Positions 1 through 10,243 of a stretch of 64,000 nt of DNA are shown here, in pieces. The position numbers and the translations under genes are program-made. Position 1 is the first letter of the stretch; every line of letters starts with the position of its first letter. Origin of the DNA: Platynereis dumerilii. Taxonomy: Eukaryota; Annelida; Polychaeta; Phyllodocida; Nereididae. The notes beneath the pieces were generated by a model. It saw only the letters and a program-made list of their open reading frames with translations, ran no database searches and had not been told where the DNA came from. The stretch is taken from contig JAPTHN010000003.1 in assembly GCA_026936325.1 (NCBI GenBank), positions 83,309,506 through 83,373,505 on the forward strand, read 5' to 3'.

Positions 1-690
1 AAGGCATACCAACATCCAAACTTTTTAGGGCAGCCCAGCGACATTTGCCCTTATTTTCAAGATCCAGATTTAATATTATTATTTTTTAGATCTTGTGGAA
101 ACCATTGGTTTTTTATTATTGTTATTTAATAATCTACCGATTTGTACAAACTGCTCAATTTTTATGTGTTGAATGGGATTTCCCTATATTTTTGGAATTT
201 GTTTCCTAAATATGACCAGATAAAAAATAAAAATTTCCAATCAAGTCTGTGTTAAATGTGTATTATGGCAATTAGGCAATGATTGTAACATCACATTATT
301 GTACGCACGCTTGAAGTTTTCTTCTTTACGTAAAAACATGGTCATTGATGTTGTATCAGGGAATTTTTATCCAGATAGGGTCCGTGCTATTTGAAAAGTA
401 ATTGTAACCCAACCCCAAGTTGGTTATGAAGGTCATCAGCATCATCAATCAGTAAAATTTAATGCTATTTTGGCAACAAACTGTCCTCTCATTCTGTGTG
501 AATAACAAAGTGAACGGCTGAAATCAACATTCTACACTTTGTCCATCTGGTTTTATGGAAAGTCATATCTCTAAGAATATTTAGTGGTTTCTGTACAATA
601 TCTAAATTAAATAGTAAATGCAGTAAGTGCACACCAGAAGTAAAGAGCGTCGATGTTCCTATGTCATGTGAAATGTGTTGCGGCGTTAAT
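1..690. other. No gene seen
   Basis: AT-rich sequence without a convincing exon, RNA gene or element end. The open frames on the minus strand here lack splice context or recognisable motifs. The duplicated block begins just after, at about 700. Confidence 0.5.
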
Positions 691-1849
691 TTGTACCCTG
701 AAAATAATCTATTCATGACTGTGTTATCTGTGTGTACTTTGCTGATACTTGAATGGAGTTCTATATGAGGCGTTTGTATCACTACAGATTCAGAAATGTG
801 AATGTCGAGGATCTGGGTTAAAACCTTATTGATTCTGTAGAGTGTCATACCCTGGCATTTGTGCTTGTCAAAATGATTTCATAAAGCAGATAAATTCACA
901 GTGTTGCATAATTCCAATCAATGGAAGGAGATAGATTGATTCCTGGTAAATATGAGCCTTTGGTATTGGCTTCTCTGGCAGAAATGTGATATCATATGTC
1001 AAGTGGCAGTTTATTGGATTTTTTCCAATCCTGGTAGATTAAGGGCATATTGGTTTCTGGAATCTCTCTTTTTCCAAATTGAAAGTTTCAAAGAGCAAAC
1101 TGAAGGTTGGTACTCAATCAAATGAGTAAACATAATAAATTTCAGAATGACATTTCAAATTATGTTTGAAACGTTTCCTATTGACACATTACAGATAGAT
1201 ATCTTACTAGCAGGATTGACAGATGGATACACTGATGAAAAGGTATCATGCAATGTATGCAGGTTGACAGGCAGGTAGTCAGACAGATTGCGGGACCCTG
1301 GGACAGTTATGGCCGGATGCTAGGTTGCTAGACCCAGAGGATTCAAAATGCATCACAAACTTTGATTGCATCCTGTGCTAGTGCTGAATGATGAGCTAAT
1401 TACGAAAATAACCAGTAAAAATTGCTTGAATGGCATGAGGAAAAACCTTTTAGTTTAAATGGAAATTTGCAAAGTTAGTATTCATTGATTGTTCGGAACA
1501 ACTGCAGTTGTTTTAGCTTGGAATGAAATGCATGTGGATTACTAAGTTTATTAAAATGCATTTGAAAAATTTTCAAAAACTCCATTCCCTTGGAAAAAGC
1601 TAATTGAGGTGATTAATCAGCAACTAATCACATCTTTAAAGTCTGCAGAGTGCACCCAAGCGTGCATTTAAGGACAGGAATTTTCTTGAGGGAACTGATG
1701 TTGTCGGGATCAATTATGAGGCAGTGCATGGTTGATTACATTTAGCTTTTGTAACATGAAACGCTCATTATCAGATGATTACGATTAACCCCATGGCCAT
1801 GGGTAGTATAATATTGCTGCTGCTACTGATAGATAGATGGATGCTTTGA

Positions 1850-2160
1850 TCTTTACATCCTGTATTCGTGCCCTGGGTTGGCTAGTTAGGATATGAGGAG
1901 GACACATGCAACAATAAGTCGAAGAACAACTGAAATTATTGGCCAGCATTGCTGGGCAGGAGGGTTAGTCTTGTGATAGCATGCTGGGCTGCCAATCACT
2001 GGTTTCAGGATTCGAATCCAGCAATTGCCGGGTCACCTGGGCCTACGTTGGACGGCAGTTTTGATCATTTGGAGCAATTAAAAAACAAATCTTCACCAGC
2101 AACAGGACCAACTAATGGCAAATAAATGTCCCTTAAAATTCAGTGTCCATACCAGCCAAG
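1850..2160 (+). repeat. tRNA-derived SINE cluster (copy A)
   Basis: A tRNA-like head lies at about 1960-2035: an A-box-like 'TAGTCTTGTGATAGC' and a good B box 'GGATTCGAATCC' at 2008-2019, followed by a non-tRNA tail that includes 'ggacggcagttttgatcatt'. The stretch 1850-1950 resembles the tail of the minus-strand SINE at 40380-40600 in the same orientation, so two SINE pieces abut here. The same pair recurs in copy B at about 4840-5170. RNA polymerase III promoter boxes are seen directly; SINE status is inferred from the tail and the recurrence at 41.1 kb. Confidence 0.6.
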
Positions 2161-3079
2161 TAAGAGACAGAAAAAAGATCCCAGATAAGGGGGAAGTCTG
2201 TCTCTCTCTCACCTCTGATTAATCAATCGAAGAGAGTAGAAAGAACTAATGGCCTACTTCAACAGATGCTTTTGGTCGATACATTTTCTTTTAAAATGTG
2301 GGTTATTGGCTATTTATTTTCCTTCATTGACATATAGCATATATCTTTGGAAGATCTAATCATCCCGGAGATGGTTTTGTAAGGACCATATTCTTTCAAA
2401 GAGAATGGAAAATAAAAAGGGAAAATTAATCTACTTGAGTAATTCAGTTTAAGTCAAGGCAGTTGGATGTGGTCTTTTAAAGAGCTTCCTTTTAATTAAA
2501 TGCAATAAGGCCCACTAGAGTGATGAAGTTAACAAAGGAATCTTTCTAAAGATGTTGGATGTTGTTGAATTGCTGAAAAAAAAATCATTAATGCAACAGT
2601 TGAATTATTTTGTAGTCTTATCTGGAAGTCTTGTGGAATTTCAAAATGATAGTCAAACATTGCAACCTTTTTCAGCTGTACATTTAATTTCACAAACAGA
2701 TTCAAATTTATAAAATACTGTGGCTTGATATCACACACCTTTACATGTTGGCTTAATGGTGAAGGGTACTCATTGGACTGGGGAGGGGGGCAGCTGGTTC
2801 CCTTGCAAAAAATATTGTCTGTCTGAATCTTCAATTGGCAAATTGCTTGTGTGGAGAAAAGAGTCATGATCTCTCAAAGCCTCCCTCTGCAGTCTGCATC
2901 CGTATGGCGCTTCACTACAAAAATTCTGATTTCAGAAGATGTGAATCACATTTGAATGCTTAAATAGGCAAATGAGAAACGTCACACAAAATACCATAAC
3001 AGGAAGATGAAATCAGCTGCCTGGCTGTCTCAGCCTGTCTGGCTCCTCTCTCTTCAAAGTCAGGTCTAGCCCTTATAAA

Positions 3080-3215
3080 TCACGTGATTATGTGAAATGA
3101 CAGGCAAGGTCACGTGATCTGTCATTTGCAGATCTACTTTATTTATAGTGACAATGAAATCCGTTAGGTGTCAGTTACGACATCCTGTCTGACAGAGTCT
3201 GTAGTAAATTGAAGA
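3080..3215 (+). promoter_or_regulatory. Repeated CACGTG / TATA-like block (copy A)
   Basis: Two CACGTG E-boxes (in 'aatcacgtgatt' and 'ggtcacgtgatc') lie about 30 bp apart, followed about 25 bp later by a TATA/MEF2-like 'tatttatag' and then a conserved stretch ending in a donor-like 'ttgtaaga'. The same arrangement occurs at about 6690-6830 with both E-boxes intact. In copy B (about 6090-6140) the corresponding sites read CGCGTG and CACTTT. bHLH-type factors (USF, MITF/TFE, MYC) bind CACGTG. Promoter or enhancer function is inference. Confidence 0.35.
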
Positions 3216-3259
3216 TATTGTAAGAAGGCTGGCTTGGGGGGGGGGGGATTTTTTTTTAG

Positions 3260-3415
3260 ATCTTTTTCAAAGGGGAACAAAAATAAAACAAGAAAGTAAG
3301 AGAGAGGGTATATTGCAGCTTTTGGTTCATCTGGCTTTACTAAGGAGCAGGAGAGACCTGTGGCTAAGCCCTATGGTAAAATCTGGTACCCAGGTTAGAT
3401 TCCCAACTTCCATGG
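3260..3415 (+). pseudogene. Decayed copy of the 6874 exon
   Basis: Preceded by a strong acceptor tract (a run of T then AG at 3258-3259), this stretch aligns with the open exon at 6874-7030 ('atctttttcaaaggggaa', 'tatattgcagcttttgg', 'ggtacccaggtta'). In copy A the frame is lost: small length differences after 'aaaggggaa' and in-frame stops in the frame used at 6874. It is followed by SINE-tail-like sequence rather than by the continuation seen after 7030. This is a host exon duplicate that is no longer coding. Confidence 0.6.
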
Positions 3416-3429
3416 TGGAAGATAGGAGC

Positions 3430-3690
3430 CTTACATCTTTTATTAATGCACTGGGTTGGCAAATCAGAACATGAAGAGTTGAAGAATAACTGAAACAGCT
3501 TTCCAACACACTCACTTGAGGTTACCTGATACATGTTTTGTTCCCCCGGTAGTCCTGGATTTGAGGCAATCTTTTTAAAAATTTTCACCTGGACATTCCT
3601 GCTGGACCGACATAATAATACACTGCAGCTACTGCGATAGCATTGCAAGATAGATACAATGGCATCAGTGAGCATCACTACAAAAGACTT
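3430..3690. repeat. SINE-tail-like sequence between copies A and B
   Basis: The segment with 'ttattaatgcactgggttgg' and 'gaagaataactgaaac' resembles the SINE tail pieces at about 1855-1950 and 40400-40500. It sits exactly between the end of copy A and the start of copy B, so it may mark the duplication junction. Confidence 0.4.
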
Positions 3691-3694
3691 TAAA

Positions 3695-6140
3695 TGATCT
3701 ATTCATGACTGTGAAATCTATGTGCGTACTATGCTGATATATGTATGGAGTTCTATATAAGGCGTTCAAATCACTAAAGATTCAGATATGGGAATGTCGA
3801 GGATCTGGGTTAAAACCTTATTAATTCTGTGGGGTGTCATGCCCCGATAATTCATGTACGTTAAAACGACTTCATAAAGCAGATAGTGTCACAGTGTTGC
3901 ATAATTCCAATCAATGGGACGAGATGGATTGATTTCTGGTAAATATGAGCCTTTGGTATTGACCTCTCAGGCAGAAATGTGATATCATATGTGGAGTGGC
4001 AGTTTATTGAATTTTTTTTCCGAATCCTAGTAGATTGAGAGCATATTGGGTTTTTAATTCCTCATTTTGCAAATTGGAAGTTTCAAAGAGCAAACTGAAA
4101 GTTTGTGCTCAAGCAAATGAGTAAACATAGTAAATTGCAGAATAATATTTCAAATTATGTTTGAAACATTTCCTATTGACCCATTACAGATTGATATCTT
4201 GCCATCGGGATTGACAGATAGATACACTAATGGAAAGGTATTATGCAATGTATGCAGGTAGCTTGACAGGCAGGTTGACAGTCAGACAGATCGCAGGACA
4301 CTGGGACAGTTATAGCCGGATGGTAGGTTGCTAGACCAAGAGGATTCAAAATGCATCACAAACTTTGATTGCATCCAGTGCCAGTGCTGAATGATGAGCT
4401 AATTACGAAAATAACCAGTAAAAATTGCTTGAATGGAATGAGGAATATCCTTTTAGTTTAAATGGAATTTGCAAAGTTAATATTCATTGATTGTTCGGAA
4501 CAACTGCAGTTGTTTTAGCTTGGAATGAAATGCATGTGGATTACTCAAGTTTATTAAAATGCTTTTGAAAAATCTTCAAAAAGTCCATTCTCTTGGAAAA
4601 AACAAATTTAGGTAATGAATCAAGAACTAATCACATCTTTAAAGTCTGCAGAGTGCACCCAAGCGTGCCGTTTAAGGACAGGAATTTTCTTGAGGGAACT
4701 GATGTTGTCAGGACCAATTATGAGGCAGTGCATGGTTGATTACTTTTAGCTTTTGTAACATGAAACGCTCATTATCAGATGATTACGATTAACCCCATGG
4801 CCATGGGTAGTATAATATTGCTGCTGCTACTGGTAGATAGATGGATGCTTTGATCTTTACATCCTGTATTCGTGCCCTGGGTTGGCTAGTTAGGATATGA
4901 GGAGGACACATGCAACAATAAGTCGAAGAACAACTGAAATTATTGGCCAGCATTGCTGGGCAGGAGGGTTAGTCTTGTGATAGCATGCTGGGCTGCCAAT
5001 CACTGGTTTCAGGATTCGAATCCAGCAATTGCCGGGTCACCTGGGCCTACGTTGGACGGCAGTTTTGATCATTTGGAGCAATTAAAAAACAAATCTTCAC
5101 CAGCAACAGGACCAACTAATGGCAAATAAATGTCCCTTAAAATTCAGTGTCCATACCAGCCAAGTAAGAGACAGAAAAAAGATCCCAGATAAGGGGGAAG
5201 TCTGTCTCTCTCTCACCTCTGATTAATCAATCGAAGAGAGTAGAAAGAACTAATGGCCTACTTCAACAGATGCTTTTGGTCGATACATTTTCTTTTAAAA
5301 TGTGGGTTATTGGCTATTTATTTTCCTTCATTGACATATAGCATATATCTTTGGAAGATCTAATCATCCCGGAGATGGTTTTGTAAGGACCATATTCTTT
5401 CAAAGAGAATGGAAAATAAAAATGGAAAATTAATCTGCTTGAGTAATTCAGTTTAAGTAAAGACAGTTGGATGTGGTCTTTCAAAGAGCTTCCTTTTAAT
5501 TAAAAGCAGTAAGGCCCACTAGAGTGATGAAGTGAACAAAGGAATCTTTCTAAAGATGTGGGATGTTGTCTAATTGCTAAATAATACTCATTAATGCAAC
5601 AGTTGAATTATTTCATAGTCTTTTTCAGAAGTCTTGTGGAATTTCAAAATGATTGTCAAACATTGCAACTTTTTCGGCAGTAGGCCTACATTTAATTTCT
5701 TAAATAAATTTAAAGTTTATAATTGTATACTGTGGCTTGATATCAAACACCTTTACATGTACATGTTGGCTTAATGGTGAAGGGTACTCATTGGACCAGG
5801 GAGGGGCAGCTGGTTCCCCTGTAAAAATGTTGTCTGTCTGAATCTTAAATTGGCAAATTGCTTGTATGGAGAAAAGAGTGATGATCGCTCAAAGCCTCCC
5901 TCTGCAGTCTGCATCCATACTCCTTAGTGCTTCACTCGAAAAAGTCTGATTTCATAAGATGTGAATCACATTGAATGCTTAAATAGACAAAATTGAGAAA
6001 CCTGAAAACAATACCATAACAGGAAGACAGCACCAGCTGTCTGGCTGTCTGGCTTCCCTCTCTTCAAAGTCAGGTGTAGCCCTTAAATTAATCGCGTGAT
6101 TATGTGAAGTGACAGGCAAGGTCACTTTATCTGTCATTCG
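3695..6140. repeat. Tandem duplication, copy B
   Basis: Matches copy A from 'tctattcatgactg' (3698) to 'ggtcactttatctgtcatt' (about 6140). It includes the SINE cluster (about 4840-5170) but not the exon, because the match stops before it. The E-boxes seen in A and C are altered here. The central part is nearly identical to copy A; the flanks are more diverged. Confidence 0.85.
4840..5170 (+). repeat. tRNA-derived SINE cluster (copy B)
   Basis: Duplicate of the SINE pair in copy A, including the B box 'GGATTCGAATCC'. It is practically identical to 1850-2160, more so than the surrounding duplicate, so it was either duplicated recently or homogenised. Confidence 0.6.
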
Positions 6141-6149
6141 CATCGTTGC

Positions 6150-6395
6150 ATTATTATTTTGTTGAGAGTGTTACACTGAAAAAAAGGTTTGTGTAAAACA
6201 GACAAAATGAATCTTGGCTGGTGTCCATCCAAAATTATGTGTATATATAATTTTACTTGAAATAGACAAGGCAATTGTCAATCCTTATCATTTTTTGTGT
6301 GATTTGGTCAAAGAAATGCCAGGAATAAGCATACCCTTTGTCTGAATTTACACAAAATCTTGGACGGACAACAACTAATTTTCGTTCTTCGTTTT
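6150..6395. other. Unmatched spacer between copies B and C
   Basis: This stretch has no counterpart in copy A. It contains a weak inverted pair ('tttgtgtaaaacagacaaa' near 6190 and 'ttgtctgaatttacacaaa' near 6340), which may be the ends of a small decayed inverted-repeat element. No target duplication is evident. Confidence 0.3.
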
Positions 6396-6689
6396 TCGCA
6401 GCTGGGTCCTCTGCAAAAATTGTGTATATATCTGAAGCTTCCATTTAACATCAATTCAACGAAAATTGCTTTTATGGGGCAAAGGTACCATGGTCTCTCA
6501 GAGCCTCTCTCTTCGCATCCATATTCCTTAGTGTTTTACTCAAAAAAATCTGATTTCATAAGAGGTGAATCACATTTGAATGCTTGAATAGACAAAATGA
6601 GAAACCTCAAAGCAAAATACCATAACAGGAAGATGAAATTAGCTGCCTGGCTGTCTCAGCCCGTCTGGCTACTCTCTCTTCAAAGTCAA

Positions 6690-6830
6690 GTCTAGCCCTT
6701 AATCACGTGATTATGCGAAATGACAGGCAAGGTCACGTGATCTGTCATTTGCAGATCTACTCTATTTATAGTGACATTGAAATCCGTTAGGTGTCAGTTA
6801 CGACATCCTGTCTGACAGAGACTGTAGTAA
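6690..6830 (+). promoter_or_regulatory. Repeated CACGTG / TATA-like block (copy C)
   Basis: Intact counterpart of the block at 3080-3215: two CACGTG motifs, a 'tatttatag' box, and a conserved downstream stretch ending at a good donor-like 'gtgtaagt' (about 6841). It lies directly upstream of the open exon at 6874. Either an intronic enhancer or a promoter would fit; no initiation codon lies between this block and the exon. Confidence 0.35.
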
Positions 6831-6873
6831 ATTGGAGATTGTGTAAGTAGACTGGCTTTGGGGGATTTACAAG

Positions 6874-7133
6874 ATCTTTTTCAAAGGGGAATTCCAGACA
6901 AAAAAAACAAGGACGAGCGAGGATATATTGCAGCTTTTGGGTCATTTGGCTTTACCGAGGAGCAGGAGAGGCGTGCGGCTAAGCCCTATGGTAACATCTG
7001 GTACCCAGGTTATATTCCCAACTTCCATGGCAACCCATATCAGATGGATGTTTCATTTTGTGTCTCAAGGAACTCGCATCATCTTCTGAGTCTTTGCCTA
7101 TACTACCTAACTGCTACTAACCTAATCAATTAA
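6874..7133 (+). CDS. Probable internal exon of an unrecognised gene
   Basis: The frame is open from before 6874 to a stop at 7131-7133. The first part reads convincingly as protein ('YIAAFGSFGFTEEQERR', 'KPYGNIWYPGYIPNFHGNPY'), rich in aromatic residues and glycine, with no signal peptide or membrane segment. An acceptor AG lies at 6872-6873, and the matching site in copy A has a much better pyrimidine tract, so this is probably an internal exon entered in phase 1. The true 3' end is uncertain: conservation with copy A stops near 7030, a GT follows at 7050-7051, and the residues after about 7050 look less protein-like. I do not recognise the family. The many Tyr/Trp/Pro/Gly residues would suit a structural or ciliary protein, but that is only an impression. 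Confidence 0.4.
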
Positions 7134-7660
7134 AAAATACAAACCAGACACAACATACACCATCAATGACAGTAGGTTATTGGAGTGGAGTTACCTTTTT
7201 TCATAGGTTATTCAGAGAGAGCAGAGTACAGGCCTGCTTGACCTTTTTGTCGCATCTCGCAGAATCTGAAATTTGAGTTAGTGGTAGGTACTGTATAAGC
7301 AATTTTGTTTCAGGGATTGATTTCAGGGCTTCAGTTGTCATTTTATGCATTTGGACCTTTACTGTGTCCCTTTGATTCTTGGTCTATCCAGAGCTTGTTC
7401 ATTAAATTGATTTATGACCTCTTGCATAGAATCAGGACATCTATAGCATCTCTTACTAAATCACAACTCTAATGATCTTACAGCCTAATTCTTCTCTTGG
7501 GACCATTACTATAAGCCTTATAAGTTCCTAATAGCTATGTAATCATCTTGAAATCTTATAGGTATTCTCATGTTGCTTTGAGCGTATCTTGAAATCTTCC
7601 TGACCTATCTTCTGCTGCTTCGCAAAGAAGAAGAATGCTCACATGGAGGCCACCGCCTGG
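7134..7660. other. No gene seen
   Basis: Non-coding sequence between the exon-like frame and the motif cluster at 7.68 kb. No inverted repeats or RNA genes noticed. Confidence 0.4.
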
Positions 7661-7679
7661 TGGTGCTTTCATATATCAT

Positions 7680-7880
7680 TTGGAGGCAGTTGCCATGACA
7701 ACCTCATGGTTAGCAACTCATCTGTCAATTGTAACGAGGTTGTAGCAGTGCGCATGTCAGGAACTATCACATGACTAATGACGTCATGTTACTGTCTGCC
7801 TCACGTGACCTGAGCCATTGTGAGCTGGGCATCCCAGTATCAGTTGCTAATGGCGTTTCCAAGCCATTGTGACGTCATTC
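7680..7880. promoter_or_regulatory. RFX / CRE / E-box motif cluster
   Basis: Within 200 bp lie an RFX X-box 'GTTGCCATGACAAC' (7689-7702), a full CRE 'TGACGTCA' in 'aatgacgtcatg' (about 7780), a 'CACGTGAC' E-box (about 7802) and a second CRE in 'tgacgtcatt' (about 7870). RFX sites of this form are typical of ciliary-gene promoters. The clustering is seen directly; activity is inferred. It could be the promoter of a gene to the right or an intronic enhancer of the gene containing the 6874 exon. Confidence 0.4.
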
Positions 7881-7899
7881 TAAGGCGATTGTCTGTCCA

Positions 7900-8640
7900 C
7901 AATGGTCTTACTATGTTCTCCTTTGTGAGACTTTCTGAGCTGCCCCTCGAATGTGTTAAAGCTGGCTAGTTTTCTTGGTCATCAGGTCATTGCGAAGGTC
8001 GTACAACAGTATGCTTTCTGAACTGGTTCGATCTCTTCACCCTTGTACTATCAGTTCAGGGTCACAGCAGATTACTAAATGATAAGTATCTTGGCAATAC
8101 TTTTCTGCATGATCAGAAGTACAAGTTTATGCTAAGATTGCTGAATGAGGTTAAACTTTGTCAAAATAACATCTCAAATCAGACAAGGACAATTACAAAT
8201 TGGCTACAATGTAATAACAGAATGTTTTACGGTGAAATGTGTGCATATGCTTTGGATTGTTAAAAGCTGTATGTAAATATAAAAACTCTTACTGGCAAAC
8301 AAGTCTATTTAGCTACACAAAGGCTGATGTATAAATATTGTATTTATTGTGTTGTTTTAGGCCAAATGTTACTCCACTGTGCATTTAAAAGGCTTATGCC
8401 CCATGTGGTGTTTGTAAGCCAGCGATACATCACTGTTGCATGAAAGTACATAGTGATCTATACATGAATCCCATCCATTAGGAATTGCATCTGACATCTA
8501 GTAAATAAAGTCTGTCAGTTGAACAATGATTGATGTTATGGTAATGATATGTATGCATTTGCCTTGTGACTTCGCTACATGTCATTGATTGATACAGTGC
8601 AGATTTATGGTAATTTCATTTTGGAACCTTATTTGTATTA
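7900..8640. other. No gene seen
   Basis: AT-rich non-coding sequence without recognisable elements. Confidence 0.4.
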
Positions 8641-8644
8641 GTAG

Positions 8645-8724
8645 ATGCAATGCATCCATCCCGTGCTCATTTCATGCAATTTGGTCCTGGCAATGTAGAC
8701 AAGAAATTTACCATATCATCACAA
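8645..8724 (+). CDS. Possible small exon
   Basis: An 80-nt open stretch ('MHPSRAHFMQFGPGNVDKKF') lies between an AG at 8643-8644 and a donor 'gttagt' starting at 8725. Codon use looks protein-like for about 25 codons and then turns into T-rich, intron-like sequence. It could belong to the same transcript as the 6874 exon. Family not recognised; the call rests on splice-site position and composition only. Confidence 0.22.
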
Positions 8725-8729
8725 GTTAG

Positions 8730-10084
8730 TTTCCTCAGATTCATTCTGATTTCCACCTTTATTTTACACTGCTTTCACCTTTTTTATCCTCTGCTTTATA
8801 TTTCATTGTATTTCTATTCTTTATTTCCCTTTGTATATCCCCTTGAGCTGTATTTCTGTGTCATAGTGTATAAAGTATATCCCTCTGTTTTCCCTCTTTT
8901 ATGACAACTTAAGCTGAAGGAATGTGTTGTATCAGGACAGAAAACATGAGGTAAAATCCTATGAGATAGAACAGCAGACTGAAGAATGAAATTACTACTG
9001 GTGTACAAGTAAATTTATGGTCCACAATGTTTAACTTGAAACAGTATTGGATTGTCCACTTTTATCCACCCATACTTATGACTATGGGTGTAGCTTAGCA
9101 CACAATTGACCCTACTTGCATTGTGAAGTCTTTAGGGGATCCGAAAATAGTGTCAATTTGCTTGCCTGGCCATTTAATTCCCTTGGCAATTGGTTATTGC
9201 CAGAATATTGGCGTAGTCCTGTTTAGACACAAGATCTGCAATCTCTGCTGTTGACAGGCTGCAGTGCATTAGTGCGGTTATCAGTATTGGTTATAGCTGG
9301 TGCAGATGTTATAGGTTTATGGTGCTTCCGGTGGGTCATAAAGGCATAGCTTGTTGGGCAATGGGCATGATATGAATTCAGTGTGGATGGCGTTTTTACT
9401 GAGATTTGGGTGTGAAGCATTAAAATGATCTGTCCTTGAACTTTGTTTCGAAAATTGTGTTTTTAATTATGTTGAACCGGTGTGTTGGTACACATATATA
9501 TAATTTGATATTAACAAATAAAGGATAGTTGTTATTGTTTTAATTTGTAATGGTTTTGACCGAAGCATATTGTTTGAGATCTTTTTCATAAAATTTATAT
9601 TATTTTCCCCAAGTTAGACCTTGATTTTATTTTGAATATACACAATTATAAATAATCAACTGCTAATTGCAAAGTTAGTGAAACGTAATTCAGTCTTACA
9701 AAAGGGAATATTATTTAAAGTACACAAGGACTACACTGTCAATGTTAATGAAACACACCATGAAGGCTCAAAACATTTTTTTGCAGTTGACCTTCAGTTC
9801 GTCAGGAAAGATCTTTGTCCAAGTTGCCTCCTGAGTCATTTTGTAGTTATTACGCCGGATACGGATACTGACATTAATTTTTAGTTCAATGGCGTGTTTC
9901 AAAACATGAAATTCCTGCCTGATTTATACATGCAATATTCGGATCCTTCAACTGGGGAAGTGAATTAAACTCTAAAGAAAAATGATTTTCCCAAGTAATT
10001 ATGACCTTGCATGAAATATGGATCCGTTCAGTGAACTTGGAAGCTGAAATAGACCTAATTGAAAACTGGAATTATTCATAGATC
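8730..10084. other. No gene seen
   Basis: AT-rich sequence. Short open frames on both strands show no motifs or splice context. It ends at the left TIR of the element starting at 10089. Confidence 0.4.
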
Positions 10085-10227
10085 TTAAGAGTCATTGTCA
10101 GAGAAAACTGCAGATTTTGAGAAAAAAGTGGCACGGGGTGGTCGACCAAATTCCGCGATACTTGGCTCATTTTACCCCTATAGGTAACTAAATTCCATGG
10201 TATGGTCATTTTCTTAATATATCGCCT

Positions 10228-10243
10228 GGTTGCCATGGCAACC
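10228..10243. promoter_or_regulatory. Palindromic RFX X-box inside TIR element
   Basis: 'GGTTGCCATGGCAACC' is a perfect palindrome and an ideal RFX-family site (GTTGCC, 2-nt spacer, GGCAAC). It lies 140 bp inside the left TIR of a transposon, so copies of this element could spread RFX sites. Function is inference. Confidence 0.35.

Larger units (their letters stand above)
700..3415. repeat. Tandem duplication, copy A
   Basis: The block starting near 708 ('tctattcatgactg') matches the block starting near 3698, an offset of about 2990, and the match runs on for roughly 2.4 kb with scattered substitutions and small indels. Its last part (about 2860-3415) is matched a third time at about 6480-7030. 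Copy A contains a SINE cluster (1850-2160), a CACGTG/TATA-like block (3080-3215) and a decayed exon (3260-3415). The middle, 1680-2450, is almost identical between A and B while both flanks are clearly more diverged, which suggests later sequence exchange between copies. Confidence 0.85.

Noticed and set aside
3233-3247. G-runs here and near 21818, 43610, 56020 as G-quadruplex signals
   Set aside because: Most are single long homopolymers or parts of MITE arms; length is prone to sequencing error and no patterned G-tracts of functional type were evident.
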